Source: Lactiplantibacillus mudanjiangensis
Lineage (GTDB): Bacteria > Bacillota > Bacilli > Lactobacillales > Lactobacillaceae
Direction: 5' to 3'
Length of the DNA: 64,000 bases
NCBI RefSeq assembly: GCF_005405385.1
Contig: NZ_BJDY01000005.1
Coordinates: 62,001-126,000 of the forward strand
Shown here: positions 57,504-64,000 of the stretch, one piece after another
How positions within the stretch are numbered: the first letter of the stretch is position 1
Layout: every line of letters starts with the position of its first letter
Position numbers and translations under genes: made by a program
The notes under the pieces: model-generated
Told to the model about the DNA's origin: nothing
The model's input: only the letters and a program-made list of their open reading frames with translations
Database searches by the model: none

Positions 57504-58709
57504 TTATTCAAACCGATCATTACGGCTGAACATGTAAGACTTGTAGTGGAATCGCATCGACATCATTAAGCCGATCCCGGCCATATTGGCAATCAACGCC
57601 GAACCCCCTTGACTAATAAAAGGCAACGGAATCCCAGTCATTGGTAGCAACCCAATACTCATCCCAATATTTTCAAACACGTGGAACAAGATCATCATAA
57701 TAACCCCGGTTGAAATATACGCATAAAATTCGTTTTTCGTATCAAACGTGACCCGAATCATTTGGTAAATCAACAAGAAGTACAATAAAATGACAACGAC
57801 ACAACCGATAAACCCAAAGTTTTCCCCAATGACTGAGAAAATCATATCAGATTCTCGCACCGGCACCGTCACGTGTGACACGTTAAAGCCCCGACCCGTG
57901 ATTTGACCAGATCCAATGGCTTTCATACTTTGCCACACTTGATAGGCATTATTAGACGTATCCGTTGATGGATTCAACCACGTATCGATCCGAGCAAACT
58001 GATAGGCTTTAAACCCGATGGCTTCTAGCACTTTCCGGCCACTATCAGAGATAACCAAATACAGGGCAGTCCCAGCAATGGCAAATACAATGCCAAAGGT
58101 TGGTGCCAATAATCTCCAAGAGATACCTGAAACTAAGATGACCCCACCTAAAATGGCAAAGAACACCAACATCGTCCCAAAGTCATTTTGTAACTTTAAG
58201 AGTACGGCAACAGGAACTGTGTAAGCAATCAGCTTCCCAATCAATAACCAGTCGCTTGACATCGAATGAACGGGATTTTCGGTATTATGCATCGTCACCA
58301 CGCGTCCCAACATCAAAATAAACGCGGGTTTCATAATTTCCGACGGTTGGAAGGTCAGTGACCCAACTGCAAACCAACTTTTAGCCCCGGTGCTATCAAA
58401 CATTGCTTTACTATACAAAAGCAGCACCGCAACGAGTAGGAAGATCCCAAACCAGTAGGCAATTGGTGCCACGCGCCACATTTGTTCGGAATCAAACTGC
58501 ATAATAATCACGGCCAAGGCCGTCCCAATAATAAACCACATTATTTGGGTAATAACTTGTTTTGTCACGTTGACGGAACTGGAATCATGACTAGCGGCAA
58601 CGTAAATTGAGGCTAGCCCGATTAGGCCCAACATCATGACTGAAAATATGATACCGTAATCAATTCGTGACTCTTCTTCTTGAGTACGGAGTCTGGATTC
58701 TTCTGCCAC
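57504..58709 (-). CDS. rodA: Peptidoglycan polymerase RodA (FtsW/RodA/SpoVE family)
   Basis: SEDS glycosyltransferase of 401 aa with about ten membrane helices. The hallmark segments are WFAVGSLTFQPSEIMKPAFI (catalytic loop region) and GIPLPFISQGGSALIANMAGIG near the C-terminus. GTG 58709 is used (AAGGAGCG 8 bases upstream); a 22-codon extension has no ribosome site. It lies in a cluster with an MreB paralogue, YidD and DUF2969, so the elongation form (RodA) rather than FtsW is likely. Confidence 0.93.
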   Translation of the reverse strand: MAEESRLRTQEEESRIDYGIIFSVMMLGLIGLASIYVAASHDSSSVNVTKQVITQIMWFIIGTALAVIIMQFDSEQMWRVAPIAYWFGIFLLVAVLLLYSKAMFDSTGAKSWFAVGSLTFQPSEIMKPAFILMLGRVVTMHNTENPVHSMSSDWLLIGKLIAYTVPVAVLLKLQNDFGTMLVFFAILGGVILVSGISWRLLAPTFGIVFAIAGTALYLVISDSGRKVLEAIGFKAYQFARIDTWLNPSTDTSNNAYQVWQSMKAIGSGQITGRGFNVSHVTVPVRESDMIFSVIGENFGFIGCVVVILLYFLLIYQMIRVTFDTKNEFYAYISTGVIMMILFHVFENIGMSIGLLPMTGIPLPFISQGGSALIANMAGIGLMMSMRFHYKSYMFSRNDRFE

Positions 58710-58751
58710 AATAACGCTCCTTATTTTTCTAAGATATCCTTGATTATACAA

Positions 58752-58782
58752 CAACCTGGTACCGATTAACGACACCAGGTTG
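58752..58782. repeat. Inverted repeat between DUF2969 gene and rodA
   Basis: CAACCTGGT (58752-58760) and ACCAGGTTG (58774-58782), 9-bp perfect arms, 13-base loop. On minus it is followed by TTGTATAATC, not a proper T-run, so it is either a weak terminator or an operator next to a TATAAT -10 for rodA. Confidence 0.6.
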
Positions 58783-58798
58783 CAAGGTTAACTAAAAA

Positions 58799-59029
58799 TT
58801 AGCCTTTGTGTAAATGATAGGCGGATAAGACTTCTTGTAAACTTTCATCAAACGATTTGGTATGGGCAAATGCTTGATTACTACTTGCCATTTCAGCATC
58901 AAATCGATCAGCGGCAACTTCGGTCACTTGACCAATCAATTGCTTGCCAATTAACACTTCGGTAACGGTTTGACCATTAACTTGCGTTTCGTTTAATGCG
59001 ACAGAAACAGCTTTATCTTTTTTTGACAC
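58799..59029 (-). CDS. DUF2969 protein
   Basis: A 76-aa acidic protein: [48 protein letters not shown]. Function unknown; found mainly in lactobacilli. GTG 59029 is used: AAGGAGG lies 9 bases before it. The gene overlaps the yidD end by 17 bases. Confidence 0.82.
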   Translation of the reverse strand: MSKKDKAVSVALNETQVNGQTVTEVLIGKQLIGQVTEVAADRFDAEMASSNQAFAHTKSFDESLQEVLSAYHLHKG

Positions 59030-59291
59030 GCGTCGGTTCCTCCTTGAATTCAGGCTGCTGACGTCGCAGGGAGAATTGGGTTGGAACAGGATCAAACCCA
59101 CCCTTTACAAACGGGTGACAGCGCAAAATACGCGCTAACCCCATTAAACTGCCCTTAGCGGCGCCAAAACGTTCAATCGCCGTAACCGTATAACTGGAAC
59201 ATGTCGGCCAATAGCGGCAATGTGGTGCTGTATTCGCTGAAATCACTCGTTGATACCAGTGAATACTCTTAATTAATAACCGTTGCATCAC
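59013..59291 (-). CDS. yidD: Membrane protein insertion efficiency factor YidD
   Basis: A 92-aa YidD with the cysteine-containing motif [21 protein letters not shown] and [12 protein letters not shown]. It assists YidC in membrane protein insertion. It lies 3 bases after the mbl gene and overlaps the DUF2969 start, so all are one transcript. Confidence 0.94.
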   Translation of the reverse strand: MMQRLLIKSIHWYQRVISANTAPHCRYWPTCSSYTVTAIERFGAAKGSLMGLARILRCHPFVKGGFDPVPTQFSLRRQQPEFKEEPTRVKKR

Positions 59292-59294
59292 GGC

Positions 59295-60290
59295 TTATTT
59301 TTTACCTGCTTTTTGCATGTGTTCCAATAAAATCCCGGCCCCTTGGGCAACGTTATTTAATGGATGTTCGGCAACGACCACGGGTATTTTCAAGTTTTGG
59401 CTAATTAATTGATCTAAGCCACTTAAAAGCGCACCCCCACCAGTTAACGTGATGCCACGATCAATGATGTCTGAGGCAATCTCAGGTGGTAAGGTTTCCA
59501 TCACATGATGAGCTGTGTTGACAATTTGCATCAACGTTTCATGAATGGCCGTTTCAACTTCATTCGAGTCGATTTCTAATGACCGTGGCATCCCAGTAAC
59601 GGTATCACGACCACGAACTTGCATATGCTTGTCCGCATCGCCTTCTTGTTTGAAGACCTGGGCGATTTGAATCTTAACTTGTTCGGCACTACGTTCACCA
59701 ATCAACAAGTGATGTTGATCTTTGACATAATTGACGATGTCTTGATTCATGCGATCCCCAGCCATGCGCAATGAACTGCTGGCCACGATATCACCTAATG
59801 ACAAGACCGCGATATCACTCGTCCCACCACCAATATCAATCACCATGTTTCCACGTGGTTGGAAAATATCCATACCGGCACCAATTGCCGCCACTTTAGG
59901 TTCAACTTCCAAATAGACCTTGTTACCACCAGACTTTTCAGCTGCCTGTAAAATCGCCTTGCGTTCGATTTCGGTCGTGTTGGTTGGCGTACAAATCATA
60001 ATACTTGGCCGTGACATAATGCCGCGGACGTTTAATTTTTTAATGAAATAAGATAGCATTTCTTCGGTCACATCAAAATCCGAAATAACGCCATCCTTCA
60101 ATGGCCGGATTGCCCGAATGTTGCTAGGAGTTTTACCAACCATTTGGTAAGCTTCTGACCCCACCGCTAAGACTTGATTCGTGTTCGTATCAATCGCAAC
60201 GACAGAAGGTTCGTTTAACACGATCCCTTTCCCCGAAACGTAAATCAAAACATTGGCAGTACCCAAGTCGATACCAATATCTAAAGCCAT
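59295..60290 (-). CDS. mbl: MreB/Mbl actin-like protein (second paralogue)
   Basis: An MreB-family protein of 331 aa. It starts [21 protein letters not shown] and has NMVIDIGGGTSDIAV and [12 protein letters not shown]. Compared with the MreB at 24919-25923 it lacks the FGFG N-terminal extension and differs throughout, so it is a separate paralogue of the Mbl type. ATG 60290 has AGAGGAG upstream. Clustered with yidD, DUF2969 and rodA, it probably guides RodA-driven side-wall synthesis. Confidence 0.93.
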   Translation of the reverse strand: MALDIGIDLGTANVLIYVSGKGIVLNEPSVVAIDTNTNQVLAVGSEAYQMVGKTPSNIRAIRPLKDGVISDFDVTEEMLSYFIKKLNVRGIMSRPSIMICTPTNTTEIERKAILQAAEKSGGNKVYLEVEPKVAAIGAGMDIFQPRGNMVIDIGGGTSDIAVLSLGDIVASSSLRMAGDRMNQDIVNYVKDQHHLLIGERSAEQVKIQIAQVFKQEGDADKHMQVRGRDTVTGMPRSLEIDSNEVETAIHETLMQIVNTAHHVMETLPPEIASDIIDRGITLTGGGALLSGLDQLISQNLKIPVVVAEHPLNNVAQGAGILLEHMQKAGKK

Positions 60291-60397
60291 GTTTTTTCTC
60301 CTCTCAAACTTACAGTTATACAACAGACAATTATAGCATACCTAATTGGCGTCTGAACACCCAAGCAATTGGGGTCTGACACCATTTTACTCTTGAT

Positions 60398-60952
60398 TTA
60401 GTCGTCTTGACGTTGTGACCATTCATCGACAGTTAGTGAGTAAATGACTTCGTCAACATAATGACCGTTGATAAAGGCATGCTCTGGTAAGGTAGCATCT
60501 AAATGATACTGACGACGCTCAGCCACTGCCCGACTTGCCGGATTATCAACATCAGCATCCAATTGCAATTTGTGCAATTCTAGTTCAGTAAAGGCAATTT
60601 CTTCCAAGCGTTCCAAAGACTTGGTCATGACCCCTTGACCGACAAACGCTTTACCAAGCCAGTAGCCGATCTCACCGCGATGATTAGCTTGATCAATATT
60701 GTGAATATCTAGCATTCCGGCAACTTCACCGTCAACAATAATGGTCGTGATAAAAACTTCACCACGCGCTTGTTTCGTCAGCATACTTTCAATAAAGTGC
60801 CGTTCATCAGCAACTGTTTTAGTGGCATCCACCCAAGGCATCCAAGGGTGTAAATGTTCACGGTTCGCATCCACTAAGTTAAATAAGGGTTCGGCGTCCC
60901 CAATTTCAGTGGGTTTTAATGAGATATGTTGGTCAATAATATTAATAAACAT
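60398..60952 (-). CDS. GNAT acetyltransferase (RimJ/RimL-like)
   Basis: A 184-aa N-acetyltransferase. Motifs: ISLKPTEIGDAEPLFNLVD, GEIGYWLGKAFVGQGVMTKSL (acetyl-CoA loop), LQLDADVDNPASRAVAERR. It probably acts on ribosomal protein N-termini or a small amine; the substrate cannot be told. ATG 60952 has AGGAGG 6 bases upstream. It follows the murA terminator. Confidence 0.88.
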   Translation of the reverse strand: MFINIIDQHISLKPTEIGDAEPLFNLVDANREHLHPWMPWVDATKTVADERHFIESMLTKQARGEVFITTIIVDGEVAGMLDIHNIDQANHRGEIGYWLGKAFVGQGVMTKSLERLEEIAFTELELHKLQLDADVDNPASRAVAERRQYHLDATLPEHAFINGHYVDEVIYSLTVDEWSQRQDD

Positions 60953-60984
60953 AAATTTCCTCCTGAATGATCGTGCAATTTCCG

Positions 60985-61028
60985 TAAAAAAACCTTCAAA
61001 CACGATTTTATCGTATTTTGAAGGTTTT
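60985..61028 (-). terminator. Terminator after murA
   Basis: AAAACCTTCAAA/TTTGAAGGTTTT with inner CGAT/ATCG, followed on minus by T-run. Confidence 0.83.
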
Positions 61029-61047
61029 GGTTAGACCTAATTTGTGA

Positions 61048-62364
61048 CTATTCGGCCGCTTCGTTCGCAAAATCGGGATTTAAAGCATAAACTGAGGCGT
61101 CAGGGACTTTAATGCGTTTAATTTCAGCCCCTAATTTCGCTAACTTACCATGGAAATTAAAGTAACCACGATCCAAATATTTTAAGTTCGTCACTTCTGT
61201 ATAACCACGACTGACCAAGCCAGCGATCACTAATGCCGCTGCTGCTCGTAAATCAGTTGCCGCCACTTGGGCCCCACTAAAATTAGTTGGCCCATACATA
61301 ATGACCGAACGTCCTTCAATTTTGAAGTCAGCATTCATCCGGCGCAACTCATCTAAATGCATGAACCGATTTTCAAAAACGGTTTCCGTCAACAAACTCG
61401 TGCCTTGCGCACAAAGTTGTAAGATCGTCATTTGTGGTTGCATGTCGGTTGGAAAACCAGGATGAGGCATGGTTTTCACTGAAGTCGGTTTCAATGTCAA
61501 TGGTCCAATCACGCGAATACCTTCAGGTTCTTCAGTGACACTGACACCCATTTCGCGCATCTTAGAAATTAACGGCTTATTGTGTTCGGCAATAGCATCT
61601 TCAATCAACACGTTACCTTGGGTCACAGCTGCCGCCACCATAAAAGTTCCGGCTTCAATTCGATCTTGCACGATGCTATGATCACACCCATGCAAGGCAG
61701 GTACGCCTTCAATCCGAATGGTTTCGGTACCAGCGCCGGTCACATTAGCCCCCATCTGATTTAGCAAGTTCGCTAAATCAACAATTTCAGGTTCACGAGC
61801 CACATTCTCCATCACGGTGGTCCCTTCGGCGAGCGTGGCTGCCATCATGATGTTTTGAGTCGCCCCCACACTTGGAAAGTCTAAATAAATTGAAGCACCG
61901 TGTAATTTTTCGGCAGTGGCTTCAACGTAGCCATCGTGGCGTTCAATTTCAGCACCCAAGGCATTTAAACCTTTCAAGTGTAAGTCAATTGGTCGCGACC
62001 CGATCGCACAACCACCAGGCATCGCAACTTTAGCATGTCCCAAACGTGCCAACAACGGTCCCATCACAACGATTGAGGCCCGCATCTTTGACACATATTG
62101 AAACGGTGCTTCAGAAGATAACTCATGGCTAGCATCGATACTAACTTCTTTATTGATTTCATCAAAATTAACTTTTGCATTCAAAAAACGTAAGACATTA
62201 TTCATGGTAAACACGTCGGACAAAACCGGCACATTGGTCAGATTGGTTGTGCCACTACTAGCTAACAGTCCTGCTGCTAAAATGGGCAAAACCGCATTTT
62301 TGGCACCTTCAATATGCACATGACCTGCTAAACGCCGACCGCCATGAACCAAAATTTCTTCCAT
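61048..62364 (-). CDS. murA: UDP-N-acetylglucosamine 1-carboxyvinyltransferase
   Basis: MurA adds enolpyruvate to UDP-GlcNAc, the first committed step of peptidoglycan synthesis. It starts [27 protein letters not shown]; the catalytic, fosfomycin-reactive cysteine is in [19 protein letters not shown] (near residue 117). 438 aa. ATG 62364 has GGAGGG 8 bases before it. It lies after atpC as the MurA1 type of Gram-positives. A leader with several pairing elements lies upstream. Confidence 0.96.
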   Translation of the reverse strand: MEEILVHGGRRLAGHVHIEGAKNAVLPILAAGLLASSGTTNLTNVPVLSDVFTMNNVLRFLNAKVNFDEINKEVSIDASHELSSEAPFQYVSKMRASIVVMGPLLARLGHAKVAMPGGCAIGSRPIDLHLKGLNALGAEIERHDGYVEATAEKLHGASIYLDFPSVGATQNIMMAATLAEGTTVMENVAREPEIVDLANLLNQMGANVTGAGTETIRIEGVPALHGCDHSIVQDRIEAGTFMVAAAVTQGNVLIEDAIAEHNKPLISKMREMGVSVTEEPEGIRVIGPLTLKPTSVKTMPHPGFPTDMQPQMTILQLCAQGTSLLTETVFENRFMHLDELRRMNADFKIEGRSVIMYGPTNFSGAQVAATDLRAAAALVIAGLVSRGYTEVTNLKYLDRGYFNFHGKLAKLGAEIKRIKVPDASVYALNPDFANEAAE

Positions 62365-62415
62365 GGATAAACCCTCCATACACTAACGATTATTAACATA
62401 CCAGCTACACTAGTT

Positions 62416-62548
62416 TTTGGATTGCATCAAGAATTGACTAGTTGGCTAGTCAATAATCATTGGTCATTACATTTACGATTTGGGTCATATTGACACACTA
62501 TCTATAAAATAAACCACAATAGTTGCCATACCCAAAAAGCAATCCAAA
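62416..62548 (-). promoter_or_regulatory. Long-range pairing in the murA leader
   Basis: TTTGGATTGC (62416-62425) is perfectly complementary to GCAATCCAAA (62539-62548), enclosing about 113 bases including the ATTGACTAG hairpin. It may shape a regulatory leader RNA. Confidence 0.45.
62433..62454. repeat. Perfect hairpin/operator near murA
   Basis: ATTGACTAG-TTGG-CTAGTCAAT, 9-bp arms, 4-base loop, about 70 bases before the murA start. It is not followed by T. Confidence 0.6.
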
Positions 62549-62549
62549 T

Positions 62550-62612
62550 AAAGAAAAACAGCCTAACAAGTTTTGATCACGTTTAAACACTTATCTCGTG
62601 CCTTAGCCTGTT
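62550..62612 (-). terminator. Attenuator-like hairpin in the murA leader
   Basis: AACAGGCTAA pairs with TTAGGCTGTT on minus (one mismatch), with CACG/CGTG inside the loop, and TTTTTCTTT follows. It is about 185 bases before murA. Confidence 0.45.
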
Positions 62613-62728
62613 GGTTTCCTAATCATCATAACATAGGAAGGCCGCCGCAAATATTACATTTTACAATTTCGTTACATTTTTGGGTTAGCCGGTATTAACC
62701 ATAGTTAGTTAATCGAATATGACGGCAC

Positions 62729-62769
62729 AAAAAAAGTACCAACAACCAACTTGGTTGTGGTACTTTTTG
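62729..62769 (-). terminator. Terminator of the atp operon
   Basis: AAAAGTACC...CAACCAA pairs with TTGGTTG...GGTACTTTTT on minus, ending in seven T. Confidence 0.88.
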
Positions 62770-62779
62770 GTGACCGACA

Positions 62780-63208
62780 TTAACGCCGAGCCACATTCAA
62801 TCGGTTCATAGCCCGTCGCAAGGCAACTTGGGCGCGAGACAACTCAGCATCATCATGCTTTTGTTGTGCCGCTTGAATCCGACTTTCAGCACGTTTCCGT
62901 GCATTTTCCGCCCGCGCAACATCAATATCATTTTGACGTTCAGCACTATCAGCGACAATGGTTGCCGTGTTATTACTGAATTCTACGAAACCACCGTTAA
63001 CGGCAATTTCATCGTCTTCTTGATCTGATTCGAGTTGTTTGATACGGACCTCGTCAATTGCCAACGATGCAATAACTGGAATATGGTTTGGTAAAATCCC
63101 CAATTCCCCGTTAATCGTCCGAACAATCAACATCGGTGTTTTATTTTCGTAGACCTGACCGTCGGGAGTTACGATGCTAACGGTTAATGAGTTTGCATTG
63201 TCAGCCAT
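62780..63208 (-). CDS. atpC: ATP synthase epsilon subunit
   Basis: F1 epsilon subunit (142 aa): beta-sandwich N-terminus with LTVSIVTPDGQVYENKTPML and GELGILPNHIPVIASL, then the two-helix C-terminal domain (RAENARKRAESRIQAAQQ). It couples rotation to the membrane ring and inhibits hydrolysis. Last gene of the atp operon, 11 bases after atpD. Confidence 0.96.
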   Translation of the reverse strand: MADNANSLTVSIVTPDGQVYENKTPMLIVRTINGELGILPNHIPVIASLAIDEVRIKQLESDQEDDEIAVNGGFVEFSNNTATIVADSAERQNDIDVARAENARKRAESRIQAAQQKHDDAELSRAQVALRRAMNRLNVARR

Positions 63209-63219
63209 ATTAACCCCTC

Positions 63220-64000
<781 letters not shown>

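Larger units (their letters stand above)
62365..62779. other. 415-base gap upstream of murA
   Basis: It holds the atpC terminator, a possible promoter near a TATGAT (minus, about 62630), an attenuator-like hairpin and two further pairing elements, listed separately. A 24-codon hydrophobic frame without a start codon lies at about 62512-62585. Other lactobacilli often have a small DUF1146 gene here; none is intact. Confidence 0.6.

Noticed and set aside
62512-62585. A 24-codon minus-strand hydrophobic frame resembling part of DUF1146
   Set aside because: It has no start codon or ribosome site and overlaps the attenuator-like hairpin. Mentioned only as a possible remnant.

Overview
The window is ordinary chromosome from a low-to-mid GC Gram-positive bacterium of the family Lactobacillaceae, most likely the Lactiplantibacillus plantarum group. 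This is inferred from protein flavour (L-2-hydroxyisocaproate dehydrogenase, bifunctional GshF, RNase Y, EzrA, DUF2969), strong AGGAGG ribosome binding sites, many T-box leaders, and a Lactobacillus-type 6S RNA between rarA and a universal stress gene. No database search was possible. No prophage, insertion sequence with a transposase, CRISPR array, tRNA or rRNA gene was seen. Most genes lie on the minus strand.

Layout. 1-3004: YfhO-type membrane protein cut by the window edge. 3214-13779: DNA and RNA housekeeping (mutL, mutS, ymdB, rny, recA, cinA, pgsA), with a perfect LexA/DinR box at the recA promoter. 13802-17365: RodZ-like protein and the M16 peptidase pair YmfH/YmfF. 17581-18933: aspartate kinase on plus. 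19383-21965: a polar amino acid ABC transporter behind a tandem T-box leader whose specifier reads as His. 21977-31699: minD-minC-mreD-mreC-mreB, radC, folC, valS with a Val T-box, and tpx. 31811-38127: two paralogous membrane proteins, thiI, cysteine desulfurase and ezrA. 38303-46210: free-methionine sulfoxide reductase, rpsD with a structured leader, yktB, yueI, gshF, rarA, 6S RNA, a small membrane protein and usp. 46842-54057: XRE/TPR regulator, membrane-anchored GDPD, ddl, a quinone oxidoreductase, DUF2785 and hicD. 54209-57156: metQ-metI-metN with a Met T-box. 57178-64000: short GcvH, RodA, DUF2969, YidD, an Mbl/MreB paralogue, GNAT, murA behind a structured leader, and atpC-atpD (partial).

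Functional themes. Cell shape and envelope growth dominate: mreBCD, a second MreB, RodA, RodZ-like protein, MinCD, EzrA, MurA, Ddl and PgsA. Amino acid starvation control is the second theme: three T-box leaders read His, Val and Met by one shared specifier-loop rule (GAA-N-codon). Genome maintenance (MutSL, RecA, RarA, RadC) and thiol/redox chemistry (GshF, Tpx, fRMsr, IscS-ThiI) also appear.

Most unusual feature. A dispersed, non-coding, multi-hairpin repeat of about 370-535 bp occurs four times (18976-19343, 33377-33775, 40885-41370, 46264-46797). It has nested terminal inverted repeats and modular loss of internal parts. Several stems differ between copies by paired, compensating substitutions, so the structure, not only the sequence, seems to be kept. 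Three copies lie between convergent genes and the fourth lies just past the 3' end of thiI.
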